Shown piece by piece: positions 1 to 7,994 of a stretch of DNA of 19,176 nt. The stretch's first letter is position 1, and each line of letters begins with the position of its first letter. The stretch is from NCBI GenBank assembly GCA_028065135.1, contig JAPTWR010000151.1, positions 1 to 19,176 of the forward strand, in the 5' to 3' direction. Under the pieces are notes generated by a model, which worked only from the letters and a program-made list of their open reading frames with translations, was not told the DNA's origin and did not search any database. The position numbers and the translations under genes are program-made. The DNA is from Acidithiobacillus sp. (GTDB taxonomy: Bacteria > Pseudomonadota > Gammaproteobacteria > Acidithiobacillales > Acidithiobacillaceae).

Positions 1-3000
1 CGGCATCCGGGAGTGGTGGTGCTGCACGATTTCTTTTTGAGCGGCGCCTTTGTGCACATGGAGGCTACGGGTTACGCAACAGGCGCGTGGACGCAAGCGC
101 TGTTGCGCTCCCACGGGTGGGTGGCTGTTCGTGAACGTTGCGAAATACAAGGAGATGCCGCGGACGTCATTTTCAAATGGCCATGCAATCTGGCCGTACT
201 GGAACGTGCCATGGGCGTCATTGTGCATTCGGATTTTTCGCGACGCATGGCGGATGAATGGTACGCCCCCGGTTTTGCCGATGCGTGGGCCTGCATTCCA
301 CTGCTGCGTACTCCCCCGGTGGCGAGACAACGAGCGAAGGCGCGTACCGAACTCGGCCTGGGGGACGAGGTATTTCTGGTCTGTACTTTCGGCATCGTCG
401 CGCAAACAAAACTCAACCACCGGCTGATCGAGGCATGGCTGGCGTCCAGTCTTGCGCGCAAGCCGCACTGCAAATTGGTTTTTGTGGGGAAGTCGGCGGG
501 TGATGCGTATGGCGAGAACATCCAGCAATGGGTCGATGCCAACCCAGGACGGATCAGCATCACCGGATGGGCGGACGAAGCCAGCTACGGACGTTATCTG
601 GCCGCGGCGGATCTCGCCGTGCAGTTGCGCACGCTCTCGCGCGGCGAAACCTCGGCGGCCGTGCTGGATTGCATGAACTACGGCTTGCCCACCATCGTCA
701 ACGCCAATGGGTGCATGGCGGATTTGCCCAAAGATGCGGTGTGCATGTTGCCGGATGACTTCAGCACGGATGCCCTTCGCGCGCAACTGGAGCGCTTTCA
801 GGTCGACCCCGTGTTGCGTCAGACGCTGGGCGACCGCGCCGCGGCGCATATCCGCACGCACCACATGCCCAGCACCTGCGCCGAGCAATACGTCCAGGCC
901 ATCGAGGAATTCTACGCCCGAGCCGAACAGGGCCCGCTAGGATTGATCCGCGAAATGTACCAGTTCGACCCGCCGCAAAACCTCACGGATTTATCCATGC
1001 TTGCCGAGCGCATGGCGATCCTCTACCCGCCGAAACGTCAGAGCTATCGGCAAATCCTGGTGGATATTTCGGCGTTGCACCGGAGTGACGCCAAAACGGG
1101 CAAACATCGTGTAACGCGCAGTGTGCTACAGGTATTGCTCAACGCATCCTTTGCCGGTTTTCGGGCGAAGCCGATATATGCCACCGCCGAGCGAGGCTAT
1201 TACTATGCGCGGCGGTTCACCGCGCATTTTCTGGGACTGGGCGACTTGCCGTTGGACGACGCGCCGGTTTTTGCGCAGGCGGGCGACGTGTTCTGGGGGC
1301 TGGATTCCCAGCCTGAGTTGATAGTCCATCATCAGCATGCCTTGAACGCACTGCGCCTCCGTGGCGTCAAGATGATCTTTACCGTGCATGATCTCTTTCC
1401 CGTGATGTTACCCGAATGTACCGGGTCCGGCGTGGAGGGATACAGCCGCTGGCTGCAAACGCTCGCCTCCGCGGGAGATGGCGTGTTGTGTGTGTCGGCC
1501 GCGGTCGCGGCAAACCTGAAGCTGTGGCTGGGCCTGTTCGGCCCCGGAGAGGGACACACCCTGCACCTCGGCTGGGTGCGACCGGGGGTTGACGGGGTGG
1601 AGAAAGAGGCGGCGGAAAATTTTTTGCATCATCATACCTTGCAAGGCATACAACACGCCGCCATGTTGCGTCATCCCGCTTTTCTGATGGTCGGCACGCT
1701 GGAGCCGCGAAAAGCGCATGCGCAAACGCTGGCGGCGTTTGAACTGCTGTGGCACCAAGGGGAGCAGGTGAATCTGATCATCGTCGGCGAGCAGGGACGG
1801 CTCGTGGACGAACTGGTGCACCGCTTGCGCACCCATCCCTTGCGAGAGCGGCACCTGTTTTGGGTGGAAGATGCCGATGTGCGTGTACTGGAGCGACTCT
1901 ACGCCGATGCTACCTGCCTCATCGCCACCGCGTTGGATGACGGCTATGGCCTGTCCCTGATCGAGGCCATGCGACATGAATTGCCCATCCTTGCCCGTGA
2001 TATCCCGGTGTTCCGCGAGGTGGCGGGGGCGTATGCCCGCTATTTCTCGGGCCTGGCGCCCACGGATATCGCATGCGCCGTGCGCCAGTGGCTGAGGTCG
2101 CGCGAACCGGACCAATCGCCGGCATTCGATGCCATGCGCTGGGTGAGTTGGGAGGAAAGCGTCAAGACCATGCTTGCCATGATTCTCGAGGATCAGTGGC
2201 AGGATCGCTGGGAGCCGGTAAAGGACGATACGCGCGTGGTCCGCTACTGGGGCTCGGATAGACATCTGCTCACCATTGCGGGCAGGCGTGAGGGCACGCA
2301 ACTGGTGAGCACGGGGCGAAGGGGATACCTGATGTACGGCCCTTATCTCGACCTCGAAGCGGGTAGCTATGTGATGAAAATATACGGGAGCGTGGGCAGA
2401 TTCGGATTGGCCGACGCCATGGCCGACATTTGCCTGAAGGGCGGCAACACGGTGTTGGTGGAGCGGTCCTTGGAAGCCCCGGAGGATGGACGGGAGGGTG
2501 TGCTGGCGACGCTTCGGTTCACCTTGACGCAATTCTGCAGGGGGTTGGAGGCGCGGGTCTTGGTGAGTGATTTCAGCGATTTGCGCATCGGCATGGTGGA
2601 ACTGCGTAAGGAGGGCCATTCTCCTCGCAGCGCCGCCCCACCAAAGGCAACTGTTCAAACCCGCCAACGTCAGCAGAGCCCCATTGCCCTGGCTCACCGA
2701 TACTGGGCGACACATCCCAGAATGGAATCCATAGTGGGTTACCCGGTGGGCCGGAGCATATACGCCACGGGCGAAGAGGGAATTCTTATTTTTGGCCCGT
2801 ATGTAGGCCTTCCAAAGGGAGATTATGTCGCCACCGTCCATGGCGTGGCTCTGAAATCAGGGGATTTGAACGACTGCTGGATGGATGTATCGTGGAACAA
2901 AGGCGACCATCTGGTGGTACGCCGAGCCATATATGCGACAACAGACGATGCGGTCGATGAATTGGGTCGCGTAGCCTTTGAATTGCAGGCCTATGCTGAA

Positions 3001-3075
3001 GATATTGAAGTGCGGGTTTATGTGGCAACGGGTATCGCTATTCGCGTTGATGAAATTGCCATAAAGGAATCTTAA
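1..3075 (+). CDS. Multidomain glycosyltransferase, 5'-truncated
   Basis: The reading frame is open to the first base of the window (codons for Arg-His-Pro-Gly precede the first GTG at 13), so the true start lies upstream. Residue numbers here count from that GTG. Residues about 1-300 are a GT-B module without its N-terminal part: HPGVVVLHD at the start, VCTFGIVAQTKL near 123-134 and RGETSAAVLDCMNYGLP at 210-226. Residues about 346-730 form a second complete GT-B module, with ILVDISALH at 348, MVGTLEPRKAHAQT at 559, LIIVGEQGR at 588 and DDGYGLSLIEAM at 642-653, which carries the family's acidic pair as Asp643/Glu651. Two similar C-terminal domains follow, at 743-866 and 895-1017. Such proteins usually transfer sugars from nucleotide donors to growing surface polysaccharide on the cytoplasmic face of the membrane; the actual sugar and acceptor cannot be read here. 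No signal peptide or membrane segment is visible in the part present. Confidence 0.85.
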   Translation, partial: RHPGVVVLHDFFLSGAFVHMEATGYATGAWTQALLRSHGWVAVRERCEIQGDAADVIFKWPCNLAVLERAMGVIVHSDFSRRMADEWYAPGFADAWACIPLLRTPPVARQRAKARTELGLGDEVFLVCTFGIVAQTKLNHRLIEAWLASSLARKPHCKLVFVGKSAGDAYGENIQQWVDANPGRISITGWADEASYGRYLAAADLAVQLRTLSRGETSAAVLDCMNYGLPTIVNANGCMADLPKDAVCMLPDDFSTDALRAQLERFQVDPVLRQTLGDRAAAHIRTHHMPSTCAEQYVQAIEEFYARAEQGPLGLIREMYQFDPPQNLTDLSMLAERMAILYPPKRQSYRQILVDISALHRSDAKTGKHRVTRSVLQVLLNASFAGFRAKPIYATAERGYYYARRFTAHFLGLGDLPLDDAPVFAQAGDVFWGLDSQPELIVHHQHALNALRLRGVKMIFTVHDLFPVMLPECTGSGVEGYSRWLQTLASAGDGVLCVSAAVAANLKLWLGLFGPGEGHTLHLGWVRPGVDGVEKEAAENFLHHHTLQGIQHAAMLRHPAFLMVGTLEPRKAHAQTLAAFELLWHQGEQVNLIIVGEQGRLVDELVHRLRTHPLRERHLFWVEDADVRVLERLYADATCLIATALDDGYGLSLIEAMRHELPILARDIPVFREVAGAYARYFSGLAPTDIACAVRQWLRSREPDQSPAFDAMRWVSWEESVKTMLAMILEDQWQDRWEPVKDDTRVVRYWGSDRHLLTIAGRREGTQLVSTGRRGYLMYGPYLDLEAGSYVMKIYGSVGRFGLADAMADICLKGGNTVLVERSLEAPEDGREGVLATLRFTLTQFCRGLEARVLVSDFSDLRIGMVELRKEGHSPRSAAPPKATVQTRQRQQSPIALAHRYWATHPRMESIVGYPVGRSIYATGEEGILIFGPYVGLPKGDYVATVHGVALKSGDLNDCWMDVSWNKGDHLVVRRAIYATTDDAVDELGRVAFELQAYAEDIEVRVYVATGIAIRVDEIAIKES
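2239..2610 (+). repeat. C-terminal domain, copy 1, in the glycosyltransferase
   Basis: Residues 743-866 of the glycosyltransferase share a pattern with the domain that follows. RYW (744-746) is followed 30 residues later by GPY (776-778) and 8 residues after that by G-x-Y (784-786); the copy closes with a hydrophobic strand starting RVLVSDF (848). The character is beta-rich, with alternating hydrophobic residues and few charged clusters. This resembles a sugar-binding or lid-like accessory domain, but I do not recognise the family, so the role is inference. Confidence 0.6.
2695..3063 (+). repeat. C-terminal domain, copy 2, in the glycosyltransferase
   Basis: Residues 895-1017 repeat the layout of copy 1 with the same spacing: RYW at 896-898, GPY at 928-930 (30 residues on), G-x-Y at 936-938 (8 on), and a closing strand RVYVATG from 1001. 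A linker rich in Pro, Gln, Arg and Ser (about 868-893) joins the two copies. The DNA copies are clearly diverged, so the duplication is old rather than a recent tandem repeat. Confidence 0.6.
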
Positions 3076-3174
3076 GGATCCCTGACATCGTGATCAACGC
3101 GAATTTTATCGGAAGCCACATAGCGGAGCTTTCTGTTACTATAAAGAACAAACATTGTCGAAGGATTACGACAA
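3076..3174 (+). other. Intergenic region ahead of coaBC
   Basis: These 99 bases separate the glycosyltransferase from coaBC. The composition is more AT-rich than the flanking genes. A TATAAA at 3140-3145 (or TACTAT at 3137-3142) could be a -10 element, but I find no -35 hexamer at the usual distance, so a promoter here is only plausible. I see no intrinsic terminator after the glycosyltransferase. The last 20 bases form the dyad listed separately. Confidence 0.35.
3155..3174 (+). promoter_or_regulatory. Dyad enclosing the coaBC Shine-Dalgarno
   Basis: TTGTCG (3155-3160) and CGACAA (3169-3174) are perfect inverted repeats with an 8-base spacer. The spacer contains AAGGA (3161-3165), the ribosome-binding site of coaBC, and the right arm touches the ATG at 3175. 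In RNA this could fold as a hairpin showing the binding site in its loop; in DNA it has the size of a protein operator. Either role is inference. A 6-bp stem can arise by chance. Confidence 0.4.
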
Positions 3175-4431
3175 ATGACCGGAAGCGTATTCAACACGAC
3201 AGAGCCCCTCGCCGGCAAACGCATTCTTCTGGGTGTAGGCGGCAGCGTTGCCGCCTACAAGAGCCCGGAGATCGTGCGCGCCCTGCGCCAGGCCGGGGTA
3301 GAGTTGCGCGTGGTCATGACACGGGGTGCTGCACAGTTTGTGACACCGCTGACTTTGCAGGCCGTGAGTGGGGAGCCCGTGCGTAGCGACCTCTTTGCCG
3401 CCGCCGAAGAGGCGGCCATGGACCATATCCGCCTGGCACGCTGGGCCGACGCCCTCTTAATCGCACCCATCTCCGCCAACGGAATGGCCCGCCTCGCCCA
3501 AGGTTGGGCCGATGACCTGCTCAGCACCATCGTTCTCGCCAACCGCGCGCCGCTTTTCCTTGCGCCCGCGATGAACAGCGCCATGTGGGCACATCCTGCG
3601 ACTCAGCGCAATGTCGCTCAGTTGCGGGCGGATGGTGCCCACTTTTTGGGCCCGGACAGCGGCAGTCTCGCTTGCGGTGAGGAAGGCACCGGACGACTGT
3701 TGGCGCCAGAGCGCCTGGTGGATGAACTACGCCTCGCCCTGACCAAGAAAACTCTGTGCGGACAACGTGTCCTCATTACCGCCGGTCCGACCTGGGAGGC
3801 CATCGACCCAGCGCGAGGTTTCAGCAATCGCGCCAGTGGCCGCCAAGGTTTTGCCCTCGCCCAGGCGTGCGCGGAAGCGGGGGCGAATGTATTGCTGATT
3901 ACCGGCCCTACCCATGAGCAAACGCCGCCGGGAGTAAGCCGCCAGGATGTCCTCTCTGCACAGGACATGCTCGCGGCCTGCCTGCAGGCACTGGACAAGC
4001 CCACGGATATCTTCATCGCCAACGCCGCCGTCGCCGACCACAGGCCGAGTCAGTTCAGCGCGCATAAACTAGGCAAAACGGATATCGCAAACCCTTTGCC
4101 TCTCAGCATCAATCCCGATATCGTCAGCGCGCTCCATCAGGACCCTCGGCGACCACGCTGGATTGTCGCTTTTGCTGCCGAGACCCGCGACCACCTCGCC
4201 GCAGCAAGTGCCAAGGCAGCACGCAAAGGAGCAGACGTCATCGTAGTCAACGATATTACGTCTGTCGATGTGGGGATGGGTGCTACCGACAATGCCTGTA
4301 GTATTCTGCAGGGCGAACAGGTCCTGCACATCCCCCGCTGCAGCAAAATGGATCTCGCGCGCCATCTGGTGCGTCACCTCAGCAGCATTTTCTCACTTCC
4401 CGCTACGGAGTCCGAAGACCTTCATGAATAG
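3175..4431 (+). CDS. coaBC: Bifunctional phosphopantothenoylcysteine decarboxylase / phosphopantothenate-cysteine ligase
   Basis: This enzyme carries out two steps of coenzyme A synthesis in the cytoplasm: CTP-dependent joining of cysteine to 4'-phosphopantothenate, then FMN-dependent decarboxylation to 4'-phosphopantetheine. The N-terminal CoaC flavoprotein half (about 15-185) shows the FMN-binding start [11 protein letters not shown] (20-30), the probable catalytic His84 in [19 protein letters not shown] (131-138), and the flap Cys167 in [11 protein letters not shown]. The CoaB half begins near 194, with [22 protein letters not shown] (201-222), NAAVADHRP (283-291), Lys298/Lys301 in HKLGK, and ADVIVVND (353-360). 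At 418 residues it is close to the usual length near 400. The start is set by AAGGA 9 bases upstream. The 3' end overlaps dut by 8 bases. The old name dfp also applies. Confidence 0.96.
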   Translation: MTGSVFNTTEPLAGKRILLGVGGSVAAYKSPEIVRALRQAGVELRVVMTRGAAQFVTPLTLQAVSGEPVRSDLFAAAEEAAMDHIRLARWADALLIAPISANGMARLAQGWADDLLSTIVLANRAPLFLAPAMNSAMWAHPATQRNVAQLRADGAHFLGPDSGSLACGEEGTGRLLAPERLVDELRLALTKKTLCGQRVLITAGPTWEAIDPARGFSNRASGRQGFALAQACAEAGANVLLITGPTHEQTPPGVSRQDVLSAQDMLAACLQALDKPTDIFIANAAVADHRPSQFSAHKLGKTDIANPLPLSINPDIVSALHQDPRRPRWIVAFAAETRDHLAAASAKAARKGADVIVVNDITSVDVGMGATDNACSILQGEQVLHIPRCSKMDLARHLVRHLSSIFSLPATESEDLHE

Positions 4432-4876
4432 TCTGCAAATTTGCATCCTTGATCCACGCATCGGGCAGGAATGGCCCCTCCCCCATTATGCCAGCGCCGA
4501 TGCCGCCGGCATGGACCTGCGCGCCTGCCTGGACGCCCCGTTGCACCTGGCTCCCGGACAGGTAGAGCTCGTCTCCGCCGGATTTGCCATGCATATCGGC
4601 GATCCGCAGGTTACAGCGCTGTTACTACCGCGCTCGGGTCTCGGGCATCGCGGCCTGGTACTGGGTAATCTGGTCGGACTCATTGATGCGGACTATCAGG
4701 GGCCGCTGAGAATTTCCCTGTGGAATCGAGGTACTGCAGAGATCGTCATTGAACCAGGTGAGCGCGTGGCGCAAATGGTACTGGTACCGATCATTCGCCC
4801 TGACATCGCGGTGGTGGACAGCTTTACCACTTCCACACGGGGCGTCGCCGGCTTTGGCAGCACCGGACGTCGATAG
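4424..4876 (+). CDS. dut: Deoxyuridine 5'-triphosphate nucleotidohydrolase (dUTPase)
   Basis: dUTPase hydrolyses dUTP to dUMP and pyrophosphate, keeping uracil out of DNA and supplying the dTMP precursor; it works as a trimer. All five family motifs are present in 150 residues: AGMDLRA (28-34), PRSGLG (69-74), GLIDADYQG (85-93) with the probable catalytic Asp88, GERVAQM (112-118), and the C-terminal glycine-rich arm [10 protein letters not shown] (139-148). The frame stays open upstream to 4268, but that stretch is coaBC read in another frame. The ATG at 4424 gives the family's typical N-terminus, and GGAG lies at 4407-4410. It overlaps the coaBC stop by 8 bases, which suggests translational coupling. 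A dfp-dut pairing is also familiar from Escherichia coli. Confidence 0.96.
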   Translation: MNSLQICILDPRIGQEWPLPHYASADAAGMDLRACLDAPLHLAPGQVELVSAGFAMHIGDPQVTALLLPRSGLGHRGLVLGNLVGLIDADYQGPLRISLWNRGTAEIVIEPGERVAQMVLVPIIRPDIAVVDSFTTSTRGVAGFGSTGRR

Positions 4877-4891
4877 ACTCAAACATTCGGC

Positions 4892-4925
4892 AAAAAAAAC
4901 CGGCCTCAAGCATCAGGCCGGTTTT
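4892..4925. terminator. Strong hairpin terminator between convergent units
   Basis: An 11-bp perfect stem, AAAACCGGCCT (4896-4906) with AGGCCGGTTTT (4915-4925), closes an 8-base loop. On the minus strand it is followed by eight T residues (A-run 4892-4899), making a classical intrinsic terminator 18 bases past the rplQ stop. On the plus strand only a four-T tail follows, so it would stop dut transcription less efficiently. It lies 15 bases after dut. Confidence 0.92.
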
Positions 4926-4943
4926 GATCAGCACAATCTCTCA

Positions 4944-5318
4944 CTAATCAGCGACAACCGCTTGCCGATCCACAAGCTCAACAATGGCCAACGGCGCATT
5001 ATCACCGGCCCGGAAGCCGTATTTAACAATACGCAAATAACCACCAGGACGCGCCAGATAGTGTGGACCGAGATCATCAAACAGCTTGACCACGGCCTGG
5101 CGGTCACGCAAGCGCGAAAAAGCCAAACGCCGCTTTGCCACTGTCGCATCCTTGGCCAGAGTGATCATCGGCTCCGCAAAACGCCGCAACTCTTTCGCCT
5201 TGGGCAAGGTGGTAACGATTCGCTCATGATGAAACAAAGACACCATCATATTGGCAAACATCGCCTGCCGGTGACTGCTATTACGATTTAACTGCTTACC
5301 ACTTTTGCGATGACGCAT
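4944..5318 (-). CDS. rplQ: 50S ribosomal protein L17 (bL17)
   Basis: L17 sits near the exit region of the large subunit. The 124-residue protein begins [20 protein letters not shown], the hallmark N-terminus of the family, and keeps the conserved core ([25 protein letters not shown]) and the C-terminal [13 protein letters not shown]. The length is normal for proteobacteria. It is the last gene of the long minus-strand run, 30 bases after rpoA and just before a strong terminator. The ATG at 5318 is preceded by a GAGGG ribosome-binding site. Confidence 0.97.
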   Translation of the reverse strand: MRHRKSGKQLNRNSSHRQAMFANMMVSLFHHERIVTTLPKAKELRRFAEPMITLAKDATVAKRRLAFSRLRDRQAVVKLFDDLGPHYLARPGGYLRIVKYGFRAGDNAPLAIVELVDRQAVVAD

Positions 5319-5348
5319 AACCCCATTCCCTCTACAAAATTTCTAACG

Positions 5349-6368
5349 TTAACCGCTGATAGAATCCGCATCAGTGGACCGCCCAGGCACCGGGGGCAAA
5401 TTTTCCGGCGGCCAGTTGTCGAGCCGCATCCCCAACGCAAGGCCATGCGCCACCAAGACTTCCTTTATTTCGTTCAGCGACTTGCGTCCAAGATTAGGGG
5501 CTTTCAAAAGCTCCTGTTCCGACTTCTGAACCAAATCTCCGATATAAAAAATATCCTCGGCTTTCAAACAGTTCGCGGACCGCACCGTAAGCTCCAGGTC
5601 ATCAACCGGCCGAACTAGCAAGGGCGTCAGGCTCTCGTTGGCCTGCACCAGTGACGCCTCGGGCACATCCTTGGTTTCCGCACCAGCCAACACACCGAGC
5701 TGACTGCGAAAAATACGGGAAGCCTCTTGCACGGCCCAAATCGGATCGACCACGCCATTCGTCTCGACATCGAGTATCAGACGATCCAGATCGGTCCGCT
5801 GCTCCACCCGGGCACTTTCCACCAGGTAGCTTACCCGCAATACGGGACTGAAACTTGCGTCCAGTGCCATGACGCCAATGCGCTTTTCATGGCTCTGGCG
5901 CCGTGTGGCTGCCGCGTCATAACCCCGACCCTCGTCAATACGCAAATGGAGTACCAGCTCCACGTCGCGGGTTAAAGTCGCGATCACCTGATCGGGGTTG
6001 GCCACCTCAATGCCGTGTTCGGACACGATATCCGCACCCGTCATTTGCCCGGGACCACGTTTACGCAATGTCACCACCGCATCTCCGCGTCCATGCGCAC
6101 GCACCGCCAGCATCTTCAAGTTGAGCAGAATATCCACAACGTCTTCCTGCACCCCTTCGATGCTGGAATACTCGTGCAATACCCCTTCAATCTCGACCTC
6201 TGTAACCGCCGCACCTTTGAGAGACGATAACAACACCCGGCGCAACCCACTACCCAAGGTGTGACCGAAGCCACGCTCCAGGGGTCCGAGGGCAATACGC
6301 GCACGGTGTGCCGAAACTTCCTCCACCTCAACGCCCTGTGGACGTAACAGCTCTCCTACCTCAGTCAT
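5349..6368 (-). CDS. rpoA: DNA-directed RNA polymerase subunit alpha
   Basis: The alpha subunit dimerises to start assembly of RNA polymerase and contacts promoter DNA and activators. The N-terminal assembly domain (about 1-235) includes [20 protein letters not shown] (30-49). A linker leads to the C-terminal domain (about 248-322), which keeps every residue that reads UP-element DNA in Escherichia coli: Arg263, Asn266 and Cys267 in [10 protein letters not shown], and Gly294, Lys296 and Ser297 in [10 protein letters not shown]. The 339-residue chain is about ten longer than the E. coli protein because of a Pro/Ser-rich tail after NWPP. It follows rpsD by 22 bases and precedes rplQ by 30, the standard alpha-operon order. 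Confidence 0.98.
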   Translation of the reverse strand: MTEVGELLRPQGVEVEEVSAHRARIALGPLERGFGHTLGSGLRRVLLSSLKGAAVTEVEIEGVLHEYSSIEGVQEDVVDILLNLKMLAVRAHGRGDAVVTLRKRGPGQMTGADIVSEHGIEVANPDQVIATLTRDVELVLHLRIDEGRGYDAAATRRQSHEKRIGVMALDASFSPVLRVSYLVESARVEQRTDLDRLILDVETNGVVDPIWAVQEASRIFRSQLGVLAGAETKDVPEASLVQANESLTPLLVRPVDDLELTVRSANCLKAEDIFYIGDLVQKSEQELLKAPNLGRKSLNEIKEVLVAHGLALGMRLDNWPPENLPPVPGRSTDADSISG

Positions 6369-6390
6369 AAGCGTTCCTCAATCCCCGGTC

Positions 6391-7017
6391 TTACTTAGAG
6401 TACAACTCCACGACGACCTGTTCGTTCAAATCCGGAGCGATATCTTCTCGCACCGGTACCGCTTTGATTGTGGCCTTGAGTTCGGTAGTGTCCATACTCA
6501 CCCATTCCGGGAAACCACGGCCAGCCGCAGCCTCTACCGCAGAGACAATACGCATATGCGTCCGAGCGCTCTCGGCAACGCTCACGACATCACCAGCGCG
6601 AAGCTGGTAAGACGGGATATCCACACGCCGTCCATTCACCAGAATGTGGCCGTGACGAACCACCTGCCGCGCTTCGGCACGAGAGGCCCCAAACCCTAAA
6701 CGATAGGCCACGTTGTCGAGACGCAACTCCAGGAAACGCAGCAATAACTCGCCGGTAACACCCCGAGTCTGACTGGCACGCTGGAAATAACGACGGAACT
6801 GTCCTTCCAGTACGCCATAGATACGACGAATTTTTTGCTTTTCACGTAATTGGCCGCCGTACTCACTGACACGTCCGCGTCGCTGACCATGCTGCCCTGG
6901 GGCATAGGCTCGTACACTTACTGGACATTTATCAGAAAAGCACTTCTCGCCCTTGAGAAATAATTTTCCACCTTCGCGCCGACACAAACGACAACTCGGA
7001 CCCGTATATTTAGCCAC
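6391..7017 (-). CDS. rpsD: 30S ribosomal protein S4 (uS4), zinc-binding form
   Basis: S4 is a primary 16S rRNA binder that starts assembly of the 30S body; in Escherichia coli it also represses the alpha operon. The 208-residue protein begins MAKYTGPSCRLCRREG and has Cys9, Cys12, Cys26 and Cys31 in a CxxC-x13-C-x4-C pattern that fits a zinc knuckle, which E. coli S4 lacks. The S4 RNA-binding domain is clear around RLDNVAYRLGFGASRAEARQVV to HGHILVNGRRVDIPSYQL. It starts with GTG at 7017, supported by GGAG 7 bases upstream and the conserved MAKY N-terminus; no ATG fits better. It lies between rpsK and rpoA. Confidence 0.97.
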   Translation of the reverse strand: MAKYTGPSCRLCRREGGKLFLKGEKCFSDKCPVSVRAYAPGQHGQRRGRVSEYGGQLREKQKIRRIYGVLEGQFRRYFQRASQTRGVTGELLLRFLELRLDNVAYRLGFGASRAEARQVVRHGHILVNGRRVDIPSYQLRAGDVVSVAESARTHMRIVSAVEAAAGRGFPEWVSMDTTELKATIKAVPVREDIAPDLNEQVVVELYSK

Positions 7018-7038
7018 AGATAATCTCCACCTAAAAAA

Positions 7039-7434
7039 TTAAACACGCCGCTTTTTAGGCGGACGGCATCCGTTATGGGGAATCGGCGTCACGTCGCGAA
7101 TGCTCGCGATACGGAAACCAATGGAATGAAGTGCACGCACCGTGCTCTCCCGACCCGGCCCCGGTCCCCGTACTTCGACATCCAGGTTCTTCACACCAAA
7201 TTCCTGTGCTTTTTTACCCGCGTTTTCTGCCGCTACCTGTGCCGCGAAAGGTGTGCTTTTGCGTGAACCACGAAACCCCGACCCGCCGGAACTGGCCCAG
7301 GTTAAAACGTTGCCCTGACGATCACTGATCGTGATAATCGTGTTGTTGAAGGATGCATAAATGTGTGCAACACCATCAAGAACATTTTTCTTGACTTTCT
7401 TTCGCACACGACTGTTCGCTTGTGTTTTCGCCAT
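7039..7434 (-). CDS. rpsK: 30S ribosomal protein S11 (uS11)
   Basis: S11 lies on the platform of the small subunit next to the mRNA exit. The 131-residue sequence has the family core [19 protein letters not shown], then [21 protein letters not shown], and the C-terminus [16 protein letters not shown]. The Asn-Gly in that tail matches the position reported to form isoaspartate in the Escherichia coli protein. ATG at 7434 is preceded by AGGAAGA. It follows rpsM by 17 bases and precedes rpsD by 21. Confidence 0.98.
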   Translation of the reverse strand: MAKTQANSRVRKKVKKNVLDGVAHIYASFNNTIITISDRQGNVLTWASSGGSGFRGSRKSTPFAAQVAAENAGKKAQEFGVKNLDVEVRGPGPGRESTVRALHSIGFRIASIRDVTPIPHNGCRPPKKRRV

Positions 7435-7451
7435 TGCTAGAATCTTCCTGC

Positions 7452-7808
7452 TTAACGCGTAATGGACTTAGCGGGACCCTTGCGCGTACGCGCATTGGTT
7501 TTTGTCCGCTGGCCGTGAACGGGGAGACCGCGGCGATGCCGTATACCGCGATAACAACCCAAATCCATCAGACGCTTGATATTCATGGTGACTTCGCGGC
7601 GTAAATCGCCCTCCACCAGAAACTTCGCAACTTCTGAACGTATGCGTTCCAGCTCAGGCTCGCTGATATCCTTGACCCGCATATCAAAGGCGATTTCCGC
7701 AGCGCTCAAAACATGCTGAGCACGCGTCTTACCAATGCCATAAATATACGTCAAGGCAATTTCTATTTGTTTATTGTTCGGAATATTTACACCAGCGATG
7801 CGGGCCAT
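7452..7808 (-). CDS. rpsM: 30S ribosomal protein S13 (uS13)
   Basis: S13 forms an intersubunit bridge in the 30S head and its C-terminal tail contacts P-site tRNA. The 118 residues run from [20 protein letters not shown] through [11 protein letters not shown] and the conserved [20 protein letters not shown] to a basic tail. The frame is open 15 codons further upstream, but MARIAGV is the universal N-terminus, and a strong GGAGG (7817-7821) lies 8 bases before the ATG at 7808. The 63-base gap upstream is the largest in the cluster and may carry regulatory RNA. It is the first gene of the alpha-type block. Confidence 0.98.
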   Translation of the reverse strand: MARIAGVNIPNNKQIEIALTYIYGIGKTRAQHVLSAAEIAFDMRVKDISEPELERIRSEVAKFLVEGDLRREVTMNIKRLMDLGCYRGIRHRRGLPVHGQRTKTNARTRKGPAKSITR

Positions 7809-7871
7809 CCGCAATTCCTCCAAGAGACTGAGTGGGGTGATCCCACAGACCAAACAGTTTCGCCTACCGCC
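7809..7871 (-). promoter_or_regulatory. rpmJ-rpsM leader with short hairpin
   Basis: This is the only gap longer than 30 bases in the minus-strand run. The transcript could form a small hairpin, GTGGG with CCCAC around a 5-base loop (7832-7846), just upstream of the rpsM ribosome-binding site at 7817-7821. In Escherichia coli the same place holds an RNA pseudoknot bound by S4 that represses the alpha operon. I cannot show the same fold here, and I find no clear promoter hexamers. A control site is therefore a positional inference. Confidence 0.35.
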
Positions 7872-7985
7872 TTAACCCTGGCGCTGCTTATGGCGAGGTT
7901 CAACACAAATCACGCGAACCACACCATTACGACGAACAATTTTGCAGTTACGACAAAGCTTCTTAACCGACGCACGAACCTTCAT
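7872..7985 (-). CDS. rpmJ: 50S ribosomal protein L36 (bL36), zinc-binding form
   Basis: This 37-residue gene starts at ATG 7985 and reads [20 protein letters not shown] and on to a basic tail ending KQRQG. It is the smallest ribosomal protein and packs against 23S rRNA. Cys11, Cys14, Cys27 and His32 form the zinc-ribbon set of the C+ form of L36. It lies 9 bases after infA and 63 before rpsM, the common proteobacterial order infA-rpmJ-rpsM. Confidence 0.97.
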
Positions 7986-7994
7986 GTTTATCCC

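Noticed and set aside
1408..2841. A 477-codon open frame on the minus strand inside the glycosyltransferase gene.
   Set aside because: It lies wholly opposite a well-supported gene, reads as low-information His/Gln/Arg-rich protein, and shows no domain motif. It is a by-product of GC-rich codon use.
1..3075. A phage-defence or toxin role for the large left-end protein.
   Set aside because: Its motifs (HPGVVVLHD, LEPRKAHAQT, DGYGLSLIEAM) are glycosyltransferase motifs and nothing around it suggests defence.
3137..3145. A promoter for coaBC from TACTAT/TATAAA.
   Set aside because: No -35 hexamer stands 15-19 bases upstream, so I mention it only within the intergenic entry and do not call a promoter.
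4268..4423. A 52-codon N-terminal extension of dUTPase.
   Set aside because: The extension is coaBC in another frame; the protein matches the family from the ATG at 4424.
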